This document shows positions 17,122 to 26,210 of a stretch of 64,000 nt of DNA, in pieces. The position numbers and the translations under genes are program-made. The notes beneath the pieces are model-generated. The model was not told where the DNA came from and made no database searches. It saw only the letters and a program-made list of their open reading frames with translations. The stretch lies in assembly GCF_003054175.1 (NCBI RefSeq), contig NZ_QBKN01000002.1, positions 218,189 to 282,188 of the forward strand. Reading direction: 5' to 3'. Each line of letters opens with the position of its first letter. Positions within the stretch are counted from its first letter, which is position 1. This stretch comes from Allosediminivita pacifica (GTDB lineage: Bacteria; Pseudomonadota; Alphaproteobacteria; Rhodobacterales; Rhodobacteraceae).

Positions 17122-17574
17122 TTACTGCATCTTGGTCTCGATGCGGGCGCCGATGCGCTGCGTCAGGTCTTCGTCCTGAGCGGCCTGCTCGGCCATGGCG
17201 AGGTAACGGTCGACGGTCATGCCATCCACCTCTTCGATCGCGGCCTGCATCTCGGCGTTTGCCTTCTGCATGATCTGCTGCTGCTCTTCCTGATCGGATG
17301 CACCCTGCAGTTCACCTGCGTAGGAGTTCCGGATCTCGGTGATCTGGATCACGGCGTCGGCAAAGGCATCGACCTCGGCATCGTCGTAGGATGCGGTTTC
17401 CGTGTCGCCCTGCATGGTCTCGGGTTCGGACTGCATGGGCTGTGTCTCGGAATCCATGGTCTGGATGCCCTGCTCTTCGTTCGGCTCCTCGCTGTCCTGC
17501 GCCATCACGGCAACGGGGGCTGCGGCGAGGCCAAGGCTGAGGCCGACGGCGGTCATGGTCTTGCGAATGGTCAT
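17122..17574 (-). CDS. Exported DUF4168 protein
   Basis: A 150-aa secreted protein. A signal peptide (about 1-25, ending VAVMA-QD) is followed by a Gln/Glu/Met-rich low-complexity stretch (about 26-62) and an acidic helical domain with AVIQITEIRNSYAGELQ and YLAMAEQAAQDEDLTQRI, matching DUF4168. Function is unknown; it is probably periplasmic. Ribosome-binding site AAAGGAGG precedes ATG 17574. It has its own terminator and lies between cmk and the nitroreductase gene. Confidence 0.8.
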   Translation of the reverse strand: MTIRKTMTAVGLSLGLAAAPVAVMAQDSEEPNEEQGIQTMDSETQPMQSEPETMQGDTETASYDDAEVDAFADAVIQITEIRNSYAGELQGASDQEEQQQIMQKANAEMQAAIEEVDGMTVDRYLAMAEQAAQDEDLTQRIGARIETKMQ

Positions 17575-17657
17575 GTTTCCTCCTTTTGGAAGTTTTTCCG
17601 TCGCAGACCCGACGCACGGCCCCAAGGGTAAGTTCCCCCGGGCTCCAAGACCGGCAT

Positions 17658-18278
17658 TCAGCCGCCGATCTGGGCGCGCGCGAGGTTCACAGCGGCGATC
17701 GCCGCGGCGATGGCCTCGTCCACGGTCAGCCGCGAAGTGTCGATGCGGGTCGAATCCTCGGCTTCTCGCAGGGGGGCATCGCTGCGGCCCATGTCGCGGC
17801 GGTCGCGCTCGTGGACGTCGGCGAGCACGTCGTCGAAACGGGTGTCGAAACCGGCCGCGACCAGTTCGCGCCAGCGGCGGTCTGCCCGCACTTCGGCGCT
17901 CGCGGTGACAAAGAGCTTGGCCTCGGCCTCGGGGCAGATCACCGTGCCGATGTCGCGCCCGTCCAGCACCGCGCCGCCCGCCCGGCGGGCGAAGGCACGC
18001 TGGAAATCCAGGAGCGCCGCGCGCACGTCGGGGATCGCCGCGACCTTGGAGGCCGCCTGCGCCGCCTCGGCGGTGCGCAGGGTCTCGGGGTCGAGATCCT
18101 CGGCCCGCAGTGCCTGCGCCGCCTCGACCGGATCCATGCCCTCCAGCATGCGCTGCCCCACGGCACGGTAGAGGAGCCCGGTATCGAGGTGCTCGAACCC
18201 GAAGTGCCGGGCGACGGCCCGGCTGATGGTACCCTTGCCGCTGGCGGCGGGCCCGTCGATGGCGATGGTAAAGCTCAT
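17658..18278 (-). CDS. cmk: (d)CMP kinase
   Basis: A 206-aa P-loop kinase phosphorylating CMP and dCMP. Walker [10 protein letters not shown] is at about 8-16, the CMP-binding [11 protein letters not shown] follows, then [12 protein letters not shown] and [13 protein letters not shown]. The ATG at 18278 is the family-typical start, although an in-frame ATG at 18296 is possible; neither has a strong ribosome-binding site. It follows aroA by about 50 nt, as in many proteobacteria. Confidence 0.95.
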   Translation of the reverse strand: MSFTIAIDGPAASGKGTISRAVARHFGFEHLDTGLLYRAVGQRMLEGMDPVEAAQALRAEDLDPETLRTAEAAQAASKVAAIPDVRAALLDFQRAFARRAGGAVLDGRDIGTVICPEAEAKLFVTASAEVRADRRWRELVAAGFDTRFDDVLADVHERDRRDMGRSDAPLREAEDSTRIDTSRLTVDEAIAAAIAAVNLARAQIGG

Positions 18279-18330
18279 CCGGTGACTAAAACCCATGTGG
18301 CGGGGGCTTTCCACCCCCACCGCGCCGCGT

Positions 18331-19680
18331 TCAGCCCTGCCCGCGCGTGATCTCGGCCCCGAGCCCGGCCATGAGCGGCTCGAAAATCGGGAAGGAGGTG
18401 GCGATGGGGCCACCGTCGTCGACCGTCACCGGCGCGTTGGCGGCAAAGCCCAGCACCATGAAGGACATGGCGATGCGGTGGTCGAGGTGGCTTTCCACCG
18501 TGGCGCCGCCGGCGACGGCGCCATGGCCGCGGCCATGCACGGTCCACCAGTCCTCGCCCTCGTCGACCTCGACGCCGCAGGCGCGCAGGCCGGTGGCCAT
18601 GGCGTCGATGCGGTCGGATTCCTTCACCCGCAGTTCCTTGACGCCGGGCATGTGGGTCTTGCCTTCCGCAAAGGCGGCCACGACCGACAGAACGGGGTAT
18701 TCGTCGATCATGCTGGCCGCGCGGTCCGGCGGCACCTCGATGCCCTTGAGGTCAGGCGAGAAGCGCGCGCGCAGGTCGGCGACCGGCTCGCCGCCCTCCT
18801 CGCGCATGTTCTCGTAGGTCAGGTCGGCGCCCATCTCGCGCAGCGTGGTGAACAGCCCCGCCCGCGTCGGGTTCAGGCCGATATTGGGCACCAGCACGTC
18901 CGAACCCTCGACGATCAGCGCCGCGCAGACCGGGAAGGCCGCCGAGGACGGATCGCGCGGCACCACGATGGTCTGCGGCCGCAGCTCGGGCTGGCCGGTC
19001 AGCGTGATGATGCGCGCCTCGTTCGTGACCTCGGTCGAGATCTGCGCGCCGAAGCCCGCGAGCATCCGCTCCGAATGGTCGCGCGTGGCCTCGCGCTCGA
19101 TCACCACGGTCTCGCCCGGGGCGGCAAGCCCCGCCAGCAGCACCGCGGATTTCACCTGCGCCGAGGGCACCGGCACCTCGTAACGCACCGGCACAGCGGC
19201 TTCGGCCCCTACGATGGTCATGGGCAAACGCCCGCCCGAGCGCCCGTAGGCCCGCGCCCCGAAGAGCGCCAGCGGATCGGTCACCCGCGCCATGGGCCGC
19301 TTGTTGAGGCTCGCATCGCCCGTGAAGGTCGCGGTGATCGGCGTGGTGGCCATGGCCCCCATGATGAGCCGCACGCCGGTGCCCGAGTTGCCGCAGTCGA
19401 TGACATTGTCGGGCTCGGCGAAGCCGCCGGTGCCGACGCCGTGGATCACCCAGGTGTCGCCCTGCTTGTCGACCTCGGCCCCGAAGGCACGCATGGCCTT
19501 GGCAGTGTCGAGCACGTCCTGCCCCTCGAGCAGCCCGGTCACCCGCGTCTCGCCCACCGCCATGGCGCCGAGGATCAGCGAACGGTGCGAGATCGACTTG
19601 TCGCCGGGCACGTCAGCGGTGCCGGAGAGGGGCCCGGCCTTGCGGGCGGTCATCGGGATGGGGGTGCCGTGGCTCGACAT
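18331..19680 (-). CDS. aroA: 3-phosphoshikimate 1-carboxyvinyltransferase (EPSP synthase), class II
   Basis: A 449-aa shikimate-pathway enzyme joining PEP and shikimate-3-phosphate. The class II (CP4-type) signature motifs are all present: GDKS in [20 protein letters not shown] and NPTR. The PEP-loop reads GNSGTGVR where CP4 has GNAATGCR, so the residue at CP4 position 100 appears to be Gly rather than Ala. ATG 19680 has AGGAGG upstream. It is upstream of cmk with a roughly 50-nt gap. Confidence 0.95.
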   Translation of the reverse strand: MSSHGTPIPMTARKAGPLSGTADVPGDKSISHRSLILGAMAVGETRVTGLLEGQDVLDTAKAMRAFGAEVDKQGDTWVIHGVGTGGFAEPDNVIDCGNSGTGVRLIMGAMATTPITATFTGDASLNKRPMARVTDPLALFGARAYGRSGGRLPMTIVGAEAAVPVRYEVPVPSAQVKSAVLLAGLAAPGETVVIEREATRDHSERMLAGFGAQISTEVTNEARIITLTGQPELRPQTIVVPRDPSSAAFPVCAALIVEGSDVLVPNIGLNPTRAGLFTTLREMGADLTYENMREEGGEPVADLRARFSPDLKGIEVPPDRAASMIDEYPVLSVVAAFAEGKTHMPGVKELRVKESDRIDAMATGLRACGVEVDEGEDWWTVHGRGHGAVAGGATVESHLDHRIAMSFMVLGFAANAPVTVDDGGPIATSFPIFEPLMAGLGAEITRGQG

Positions 19681-19744
19681 GGGGCCTCCTGCGCATGGGT
19701 CGCGGGCCTGATAGCCGCTGACGTGGGGGCCGTCCAGAAGGCGC

Positions 19745-19813
19745 GGAGAAAGAGGGGGCTCTGCCCCCGTCCCTGCGGGACTCCCCCGGAGTATTTTTGC
19801 CAAGAAGAAGCGG
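19745..19813 (+). repeat. Palindromic intergenic repeat, copy C
   Basis: The best-preserved copy: GGGGGCTCTGCCCCC, GTCCCTGCGGGAC, TCCCCCGGAGTATTTTTGCC, AAGAAGAAG. It lies between the trmB stop and the aroA start on the opposite strand to both. Read on the minus strand, it begins about 12 nt past the trmB stop. Confidence 0.85.
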
Positions 19814-19824
19814 CGGTTGCGAGC

Positions 19825-20538
19825 TCAGCGGCGGCGGAAGGTGAGGTAGTGGGGCACGCGGCCCTCGCGCAGGGCCTTCTGCTCGTAGCGGGTGGGGATC
19901 CAGTCCTCCCAGGGGGTGCGCCAGTCGGCGGGGCGCTCGGCCAGCCAGTCGAAGCCCGCCTTCGGCACCTCCTGCAGGGTCTGGCGCACGTAGTCGGGGA
20001 TATCGGTGGCCACCCGGAACTCGGCCCCCGGTTTCAGCACCCGCGCCAGCGGTTCGAGGTGTTCGGGCGTCACGAAGCGGCGGCGGTGGTGGCGTTTCTT
20101 GGGCCAGGGATCAGGGTAGAGCAGGAAGGCCTTGTCGAGGCTTGCCTCGGGCAGCACGTCGAAGAGATCGCGCGCATCGCCGGGGTGCACCCGCAGGTTG
20201 CTCACGCCAGCTTCGCGGATCTTGCCCAGCAGCATGGCGACGCCGTTGATGTAGGGCTCGCAGCCGATGATGCCGACATGGGGGTTGCCCTTCGCCTGGT
20301 GGACGAGGTGTTCGCCCCCGCCGAAGCCCACCTCGAGCCAGACCGGCGCGCCGCCGAAGAGCGCGTCGAGATCGAGCGGCGTGCGGTCGGGGTTCACGTC
20401 CCAGTCGACGGGCCCGGGCGAGAGCTTGCCTAGGTCCTCGTCGAGATAGGCCTCCTGCGACTTGCGCAGGCCCTTGCCCTTGAAGCGGCCGTAGAAGTTG
20501 CGCCACGGGGCGCCGGAGGGGTGGCGATCTTGCGTCAT
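19825..20538 (-). CDS. trmB: tRNA (guanine-N7)-methyltransferase
   Basis: A 237-aa SAM-dependent enzyme forming m7G46 in tRNA. LEVGFGGGEH is the SAM motif, GCEPYINGV the acidic loop region, and YPDPWPKKRHHRRRFV the family signature. The C-terminal YEQKALREGRVPHYLTF is also typical. Normal length. In many Rhodobacterales it lies near metK; here it is about 3 kb away on the same strand. Confidence 0.95.
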   Translation of the reverse strand: MTQDRHPSGAPWRNFYGRFKGKGLRKSQEAYLDEDLGKLSPGPVDWDVNPDRTPLDLDALFGGAPVWLEVGFGGGEHLVHQAKGNPHVGIIGCEPYINGVAMLLGKIREAGVSNLRVHPGDARDLFDVLPEASLDKAFLLYPDPWPKKRHHRRRFVTPEHLEPLARVLKPGAEFRVATDIPDYVRQTLQEVPKAGFDWLAERPADWRTPWEDWIPTRYEQKALREGRVPHYLTFRRR

Positions 20539-20578
20539 GGGGCGGGCCTCTACCCGCCCCCGCGCGCCGCGGCAAGTC

Positions 20579-21115
20579 TCAGGGTCGAATCCGGCCCAGC
20601 ACCTCTAGCCCGTCGCCGGACAGGCGAACCACCACCACCTCGCCCGAACGGGGAAAGACACCCGTGAGGTCGGTGATGTTGACCTGGTGGGTCACGACCA
20701 GCGGCCTGCCCTCGAGCCCGCGAAGAAGTTCCAGCGCCGCGCGGCCCTGCGCCGCCGAGTCCCCGCGCCCGCCGAAGAAGGAATTGAAGGGCGGCGCCGC
20801 GCGGACCGGGGCGAGATCGAGCAGCCGGGCCGTGTCGCGGCAGCGGCACCACTGGCTGGTCAGCACAACGTCGAAGCCCTGTCCGCGCGCCCGGAAGGCG
20901 TCGCCGATGGCACGCGCCTGGTCGCGGCCCGCCGCGCTGAGGTTGCGTTGCGTGGCGCAGTCGTCGAGGTCAAAGCTCGCCGGGTCGCCCGTACCGGGCG
21001 CCAGTGCGTGCCGCATGATCGCGAAGGCGCCCTCTTGCTCAAGCGCATCCCAGTCATTCGCGAAGACGATCCCCGGCCAGAGCAGGCCGAGGATGAGGAT
21101 ACACCGGCGGATCAT
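20579..21115 (-). CDS. Exported histidine phosphatase superfamily protein
   Basis: A 178-aa protein with an N-terminal signal peptide (about 1-19, ending FA-ND). The phosphohistidine motif is in IMRHALAPGTGDP (RHA in place of RHG), with a second arginine in LTSQWCRCRDTARLL and the late His in VVTHQVN. It is probably periplasmic; the substrate is unknown. Its start overlaps the stop of the upstream dienelactone-hydrolase-like gene by 4 nt. Confidence 0.82.
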   Translation of the reverse strand: MIRRCILILGLLWPGIVFANDWDALEQEGAFAIMRHALAPGTGDPASFDLDDCATQRNLSAAGRDQARAIGDAFRARGQGFDVVLTSQWCRCRDTARLLDLAPVRAAPPFNSFFGGRGDSAAQGRAALELLRGLEGRPLVVTHQVNITDLTGVFPRSGEVVVVRLSGDGLEVLGRIRP

Positions 21116-21861
21116 CCCAGACTGTCCCGCAGCATCTCCACCAGCCCGTCCCAGGCGCCCTGGTCAGCGTCCAGGTCGTAGTCGTCCGATCCGAAGACCG
21201 TGAAGCTGTGCCGCGCGCCGCCGAAGATCTCTGCCCCGTGCGTGACGCCGGCTTCCTGCAGTTCGGTCATGAGGCCCGCCAGCGCATCCATCCCCGAAAC
21301 CGGATCGGCCGAGCCGTGGAACAGCATTACGGGCGCCGTGGTGGCGGAATAGTCCTGCCCCTCGGGTGTCTCGAGCCCGCCGTGGAAGCTCACGAAGCCG
21401 TCGAGGTCCGCGCCCGCCCGGGCCGCCTCGAGCACCGCCGCGCCGCCGAAGCAGTAGCCCATCAGGACCATGTCGTCGGTGGCACCGGGGATGTTCGCCG
21501 CCTCGGCAATAGAACCCATGAGCCGCTCGCGGAAAAGATCGCGGTCCTGGTAGAGCGCCCCCGACAGGCTGCGGTACTCGTCGACGGACTGCGGGTCGGT
21601 GTCGGCGCCATAGAGGTCAACGGCGAAGGCGGTGTAGCCGCGTTCGGCCAGCATCTCGGCCCGGCGTTCCTCGTAATCCGTCATGCCGTCCCAGTCGTGC
21701 ACGATCAGCACGGTGCCGCGCGGCGTGATGTCGGGATTGGTGGCGACGTAGCCCTCGAAGGCCGTGTCGCCGACGGTGTAGCTGTGGTGTTCCCCCATGA
21801 TCTGGGCGCTGGCGGCGGTCCCTGCGCAAAGCGCGGCCAAGGCGATGGTGGTGCGGAACAT
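21112..21861 (-). CDS. Exported dienelactone hydrolase family protein
   Basis: A 249-aa alpha/beta hydrolase with a signal peptide (about 1-19, ending ASA-Q). The nucleophile is Cys in MGYCFGGAA, and Asp (GSADPVSG) and His (GARHSF) complete a DLH-type triad. Export to the periplasm is unusual for true dienelactone hydrolase, so the substrate is open. It forms a two-gene unit with the downstream phosphatase-like gene (ATGA overlap). Confidence 0.85.
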   Translation of the reverse strand: MFRTTIALAALCAGTAASAQIMGEHHSYTVGDTAFEGYVATNPDITPRGTVLIVHDWDGMTDYEERRAEMLAERGYTAFAVDLYGADTDPQSVDEYRSLSGALYQDRDLFRERLMGSIAEAANIPGATDDMVLMGYCFGGAAVLEAARAGADLDGFVSFHGGLETPEGQDYSATTAPVMLFHGSADPVSGMDALAGLMTELQEAGVTHGAEIFGGARHSFTVFGSDDYDLDADQGAWDGLVEMLRDSLG

Positions 21862-21983
21862 GCGGTGTCCTCCCTGCTGTGACGCAAGGGAACCTAGATC
21901 GCGCGCCGGAAAGTCGAGCGGCGCGGGGTCTCCGCGCCGCCCATGGCTCCTCCCCTCCGGTCACGAAGGCGCGAGGCGCAGCG

Positions 21984-22829
21984 TCAGGCCAGCGCCCTGC
22001 GTACCGCTTCGGAGATCGGCGTGGTGGGATGGCCGATCAGGCGCGACAGGGTGCGGCTGTCGTCGAACAGCGCGTCCTGCGATGCACCCGCGTCCAGCCC
22101 CACGACCATCTGCGCCGTGCCCGCGTCGAGACCCGCGCCCTTGAGCGCCTCGGCATACTCGGCCTCGGTCATGTTCACGTAGGGGATCTGCTTGCCGGTC
22201 TGTGCGGAGACCACCTCGGCCAGTTCCGCCAGCGTGTAGGCCTCGTCGCCCGCCAGTTCGTAGGTCTTGCCCTCGTGGCCTTCGCCGGTGGCGGCGACGG
22301 CCGCGGCCTCGGCGAAATCCTCGCGCGCGGCCGAGGAAATGCGCCCCTCCCCCGCGGCGCCGATCATCGCGCCATGTTCCAGCGCGGCGGGCAGCGCGCC
22401 TAGGTAGTTGGCGTGATACCAACCGTTGCGCAGCAGCGTGACCTTCAGGCCGCTTGCCGCCAGCAGCGCCTCGGTGGCGCGGTGCTCGGGCGCGAGGCTC
22501 ATGGGCGAGCTGTCGGCGTGCAGGATGCTGGTGTAGACGATGCGGGTGACACCGGCGGCCTTGGCGGCCTCGATCACGGCGCCGTGCTGTGCCTCGCGCT
22601 TGCCGACCTCGCTCGAGGAGATCAGCACCAGAACGTCGACGCCGTCGAGCGCCGGGGCCAGCGTCTCGGGCCGGTCGTAGTCGAAGGCGCGCGTCTCGAC
22701 GCCGAGGTCCTCGGCCTTCTCGGGGCTGCGGGCCAGCGCGACGAGGCCATCGGCCCCCTGCATGTCGACGAGTTTCTGCACGGTGAGGCGGCCAAGCTGC
22801 CCGGTGGCGCCGGTGATCGCGATGGTCAT
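21984..22829 (-). CDS. NmrA-like NAD(P)H:quinone oxidoreductase (QorB/YtfG type)
   Basis: A 281-aa atypical short-chain dehydrogenase of the NmrA/QOR2 type that reduces quinones with NAD(P)H. The nucleotide motif ITGATGQLGRLTV is at the N-terminus, LLRNGWYHANY is the family signature, and the C-terminal half carries SAAREDFAEAAA. ATG 22829 has GAAGGAG upstream. It is divergently paired with the HxlR-type gene, the same arrangement as ytfG/ytfH and qor2/qorR. Confidence 0.87.
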   Translation of the reverse strand: MTIAITGATGQLGRLTVQKLVDMQGADGLVALARSPEKAEDLGVETRAFDYDRPETLAPALDGVDVLVLISSSEVGKREAQHGAVIEAAKAAGVTRIVYTSILHADSSPMSLAPEHRATEALLAASGLKVTLLRNGWYHANYLGALPAALEHGAMIGAAGEGRISSAAREDFAEAAAVAATGEGHEGKTYELAGDEAYTLAELAEVVSAQTGKQIPYVNMTEAEYAEALKGAGLDAGTAQMVVGLDAGASQDALFDDSRTLSRLIGHPTTPISEAVRRALA

Positions 22830-22893
22830 GGGAGGGACTCCTTCTTTTTCGTCTCTGTCCTTCCCATATCTGCCCTGCCGCACGAATGATAAG

Positions 22894-22909
22894 TACCGAC
22901 AAAAAGGTA
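22894..22909. promoter_or_regulatory. Candidate HxlR operator, TACC-N8-GGTA
   Basis: An inverted repeat TACC (22894-22897) and GGTA (22906-22909) sits in the 83-bp divergent gap just ahead of the HxlR ATG at 22913. Position and symmetry suit autoregulation and control of the qorB-like gene; binding is inferred. Confidence 0.5.
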
Positions 22910-22912
22910 AGT

Positions 22913-23314
22913 ATGGAAAATCCCGAGATCACCGCCTCCGCTCCCGATGCCGTGATGTTCGACCGGGGCGACCTGCTGTCGCCGGCCTGCCCCTCGCGGC
23001 AGGTGCTGAGCCACATGACCAGCCGCTGGGGCATCCTCACGCTGTTGGCGCTGGGGTCCGAGACCTACCGCTTCGGCGCGCTGCGGCGGCGCATCGGCGG
23101 GGTGAGCGAGCGGATGCTAGCGCAGACGCTCAAGCAGTTGGCCGCCGACGGGCTGGTGGAGCGGATCGCCCACGACACGGTGCCGCCGCACGTGGAGTAT
23201 CGCACCACGCCCATGGGCGCTGAGGCGGCCGAGAAGCTGCGCGATCTGGCCGACTGGATCGAGGGCAACCTGCCCCGGATCATGGCGCATCAGGCGGAGG
23301 TGGCCGGGGACTGA
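22913..23314 (+). CDS. HxlR-family transcriptional regulator (QorR/YtfH-like)
   Basis: A 133-aa winged-helix HxlR regulator. The family core runs CPSRQVLSHMTSRWG, FGALRRRIGGVSERMLAQTLKQL, and the wing EYRTT. Its only cysteine is Cys26 in ACPSRQ, the position used as thiol redox switch in HxlR members such as QorR and HypR. I chose ATG 22913 (AAAAAGG upstream); an ATG at 22886 would overlap the candidate operator. It probably represses the divergent quinone reductase until electrophilic quinone or disulfide stress occurs. Confidence 0.88.
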   Translation: MENPEITASAPDAVMFDRGDLLSPACPSRQVLSHMTSRWGILTLLALGSETYRFGALRRRIGGVSERMLAQTLKQLAADGLVERIAHDTVPPHVEYRTTPMGAEAAEKLRDLADWIEGNLPRIMAHQAEVAGD

Positions 23315-23333
23315 GGCTGTTTGGCCAAGGGCG

Positions 23334-23400
23334 TCCGGCCCGAACGCGAAACGGCCCGCCCCTTCCGGCCCGAACGCGAAACGGCCCGCCCCTTCCGGGA
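23334..23400. repeat. Tandem 30-bp direct repeat at the metK 3' end
   Basis: Two consecutive copies of a 30-bp unit (TCCGGCC followed by CGAACGCGAAACGGCCCGCCCCT), starting at 23334 and 23364, then a third TCCGG. The unit contains one arm of the metK terminator, so the terminator half-sequence has been duplicated. Confidence 0.9.
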
Positions 23401-23407
23401 CGGGCCG
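23377..23407 (-). terminator. Terminator after metK
   Basis: On the minus strand CGGCCCGTCCC-GGAA-GGGGCGGGCCG (11 bp, one G-U) is followed by TTTCGCG, about 27 nt past the metK stop. Confidence 0.88.
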
Positions 23408-23433
23408 CGCGTGTCACGCAAAGCTGTTGCGGA

Positions 23434-24600
23434 TCACATTTCCTTCTTGAGCGCCTCGGCCAGGTCCGTGCGTTCCCAGCTGAAGCCGCCGTCCGCCTCG
23501 GGCTCGCGGCCGAAGTGGCCGTAGGCCGCGGTGCGGGCGTAAATCGGCTTGTTGAGGTCGAGATGCGTGCGGATGCCGCGCGGCGTCAGGTCCATGACCT
23601 TCGGGATCGCCTTCTCGATGACCTCTTCCGCCACTTCGCCGGTCCCGTGGGTGTCGACGTAGATCGACAGCGGCTTGGCCACGCCGATGGCGTAGGAGAG
23701 CTGCACGGTGCAGCGCTCGGCCGCGCCACAGGCCACGATGTTCTTGGCAAGGTAGCGCGCCGCGTAGGCCGCTGAACGGTCCACCTTCGTCGGGTCCTTG
23801 CCCGAGAAGGCGCCGCCGCCGTGGGGGGCCGCACCGCCGTAGGTGTCGACGATGATCTTGCGCCCGGTCAGGCCCGCGTCCCCGTCGGGGCCGCCGATCA
23901 CGAAGGTGCCCGTCGGGTTCACCCACCACTCGGTCGCGTCGGTGATCCACTCCGCCGGCAGCACGTCGCGGATGTAGGGCTCCACGATGGCGCGGATGTC
24001 GTCGCTGGACTGGTCCTCGCTCTCGTGCTGGGTCGACAGCACGATCTGGGTGACCTCGACCGGCTTGCCGTTCTCGTAGCGCAGCGACAGCTGCGACTTG
24101 GCGTCGGGCCGCAGCAGCGGCTCCTTGCCCGACTTGCGCGCATCGGCAAGGCTTTTCAGGATCTTGTGCGAGTACTGGATCGGCGCCGGCATGAGATCGG
24201 GCGTCTCGTTGGTCGCGAAGCCGAACATGATGCCCTGGTCACCGGCACCGTCCTTGTCGACACCCTGCGCGATGTGCGCGGACTGCTCGTGCAGAAAGTT
24301 CATCACGTGGCAGGTGTTCCAGTGGAACTTCTCCTGCTCGTAGCCGATCTCGCGGATCACGTCGCGCGCGATCTGGCCGATCCGGCCCATGTAGTTCTTC
24401 AGTTTCTCCTGGTCGCTCAGCCCGACCTCGCCACCGATGACCACAAGGCCGGATGTGGCAAAGGTTTCGCAGGCAACGCGTGCTTCGGGCTCCTCCGCGA
24501 TGAGCGCGTCGAGGACGGCATCCGAAATCCGGTCGCAGACCTTATCCGGGTGGCCCTCCGAAACGGATTCGGAGGTGAAGATATATTCTTGTCGGGACAT
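23434..24600 (-). CDS. metK: S-adenosylmethionine synthetase
   Basis: A 388-aa enzyme making SAM from methionine and ATP. The start [18 protein letters not shown], the [10 protein letters not shown] loop and the P-loop-like [19 protein letters not shown] are all intact. Length is normal. Translation is likely controlled by the SAM/SAH riboswitch immediately before its ATG, in which the ribosome-binding GGAG is part of the pseudoknot. A strong terminator follows the gene. Confidence 0.98.
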   Translation of the reverse strand: MSRQEYIFTSESVSEGHPDKVCDRISDAVLDALIAEEPEARVACETFATSGLVVIGGEVGLSDQEKLKNYMGRIGQIARDVIREIGYEQEKFHWNTCHVMNFLHEQSAHIAQGVDKDGAGDQGIMFGFATNETPDLMPAPIQYSHKILKSLADARKSGKEPLLRPDAKSQLSLRYENGKPVEVTQIVLSTQHESEDQSSDDIRAIVEPYIRDVLPAEWITDATEWWVNPTGTFVIGGPDGDAGLTGRKIIVDTYGGAAPHGGGAFSGKDPTKVDRSAAYAARYLAKNIVACGAAERCTVQLSYAIGVAKPLSIYVDTHGTGEVAEEVIEKAIPKVMDLTPRGIRTHLDLNKPIYARTAAYGHFGREPEADGGFSWERTDLAEALKKEM

Positions 24601-24602
24601 GA

Positions 24603-24652
24603 GTGCTCCATTGGGGTTTAGCCACCACGCCAGGAAGCCGTTGTGGTGGCAC
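24603..24652 (-). promoter_or_regulatory. SAM/SAH riboswitch in the metK leader
   Basis: Reading on the minus strand, CCACCAC (24643-24649) pairs with GTGGTGG (24622-24628) around a loop AACGGCTTCCTGGC. The loop core GGCTTCC can pair with the downstream GGAGCA (24604-24609), forming an H-type pseudoknot that buries the metK ribosome-binding site. This is the compact architecture and conserved core (ACGGCUUCCUG ... GGAGCA) of the SAM/SAH class described upstream of metK in Rhodobacterales. Confidence 0.92.
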
Positions 24653-24671
24653 TCTTCTGATTGGTGATTGC

Positions 24672-26210
24672 CTAAGGCCGGTTTAACCGCGGGTCAATCG
24701 GAATGCGGTTGTTGGGGATGAAGACCGCCCCAATCAGGACCAAAAGCAACAGGAAGAACGGCAGATCGCCGGTCGTTGCATAGAAAGAAGGCGCCATGGG
24801 CGGGGGCACCCGGGCATCCACGACACCCGCTTCGCCCAACGTACGTTGGGCCATCACACGCCCGGCCCCGTCGATCACCGCGGAAACGCCCGTATTTGCG
24901 GCACGCAGCATCGGCAGACGTTGCTCGATCGCACGGATGCGTGACTGGCTCAGATGCTGGTAGGGCCCCGACCATGTACCGAACCAGGCGTCGTTGGTCA
25001 GATGCAGCAAAAGGTCGGCCCGCCCCGGCGCGCCGTTCACGTCCTGGGGAAAGACCGCCTCGTAGCAGATCAGCGGCAACGCCGTGCCCAGCACGCCGAG
25101 ATCGATCAGCTGCGGCCCCGGCCCGGCGCTGTAACCGCCCGCCGCCCGCTGGGCGAGCCCGCTGATGTTCACGTGCGCGAAGAGAGACGCCGCCGGCATG
25201 TACTCCCCGAAGGGCACAAGGTGGTGCTTGTCGTAGGTCTCGGCGAGGCTCCCGTCGCCCTGCATCAGCACCATCGAGTTGTAGTAGCGCCCTTCCTCGT
25301 CGCGGCGCTGGATGCCCAGCGCCACCGGCACGTCGCCCGCGGCCTCGGACACCATGTCGAGCGGTTCGCGCGCGCGGTGCAGGAGCCAGGGCAGCGCCGT
25401 CTCGGGCCAGACCACCAGCGAGGGCGCAGGCAGGCTATCGGCCACGGGCTGCCCCGTCAGGCGCAACTGCCGCTCGAAGAAGACCGGCACCATCTCGGGG
25501 TTCCATTTCTCGTCCTGCGGGGCATTGGGCTGCACCAGCCGCACCACGGGGCGCTCCGACAGGTCCTGCGGCGCGGGGGTCAGCCAGAGCCCGCCCCCCA
25601 GCAGCAGCACAAAGCCCGCCGCCCCCAGCGCCAGCATCCGCCGGTCGCGCCCGTGCAGCGCCACTGCCAGCACCGCGGCCAGGTCGAGCGTCAGGAAAGT
25701 CAGCCCGTAGCTGCCGACGATCGACACCCACTGGATTGCCGGGACCGGCGCCCAGAGATAGCCCACCATGCCCCATGGAAAGCCGGTGAGCAGGTAGCCG
25801 CGCGCCATCTCGGCGGCGCACCAGAGCACCACCAGCGCGATCAGCGGACGCGGCGACCGCGCCGCCGCCCAGAAAGCCGCGCCCCAGAACAGCCCCAGCC
25901 CTGCCGCCATCAACACCAGCGCGAAGGGCGCCATCCAGCCAGTCACCGCAGCGTCCACCTGGAAGGGTTCGGTGATCCAGCCGAGCGAGAAGACGAAATA
26001 GCCGAAGCCCACCGTCCATCCGGTCAGGAAGGCGCGGCGGCGCGGCCCGAGGGCGATGAAGATCCAGAAGGCGCCCACCAGCCCCAGAAGGGCCACGGCC
26101 CAGAGCTCATAGGGGGCGGCGCCCATGGCGAGCGCGAGCCCCACCAGGAAGGCGAGCGGAATCCGGGCCAGTCGCGGTGTCGCGATGGCCCGGAGTGTCA
26201 GGTCACGCAT
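24672..26210 (-). CDS. lnt: Apolipoprotein N-acyltransferase
   Basis: A 512-aa inner-membrane enzyme adding the third acyl chain to lipoproteins. Seven or so N-terminal membrane segments precede a nitrilase-like periplasmic domain whose triad is Glu in [10 protein letters not shown], Lys in [14 protein letters not shown] and Cys in [10 protein letters not shown] final membrane helix ([14 protein letters not shown]) follows. Its start overlaps the corC stop by 8 nt, indicating coupling. Confidence 0.95.
   Translation of the reverse strand: MRDLTLRAIATPRLARIPLAFLVGLALAMGAAPYELWAVALLGLVGAFWIFIALGPRRRAFLTGWTVGFGYFVFSLGWITEPFQVDAAVTGWMAPFALVLMAAGLGLFWGAAFWAAARSPRPLIALVVLWCAAEMARGYLLTGFPWGMVGYLWAPVPAIQWVSIVGSYGLTFLTLDLAAVLAVALHGRDRRMLALGAAGFVLLLGGGLWLTPAPQDLSERPVVRLVQPNAPQDEKWNPEMVPVFFERQLRLTGQPVADSLPAPSLVVWPETALPWLLHRAREPLDMVSEAAGDVPVALGIQRRDEEGRYYNSMVLMQGDGSLAETYDKHHLVPFGEYMPAASLFAHVNISGLAQRAAGGYSAGPGPQLIDLGVLGTALPLICYEAVFPQDVNGAPGRADLLLHLTNDAWFGTWSGPYQHLSQSRIRAIEQRLPMLRAANTGVSAVIDGAGRVMAQRTLGEAGVVDARVPPPMAPSFYATTGDLPFFLLLLVLIGAVFIPNNRIPIDPRLNRP

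Noticed and set aside
18295..20433. 712-codon plus-strand open frame
   Set aside because: Antisense to aroA and trmB; Gly/His/Arg-rich shadow sequence with no recognisable motif.
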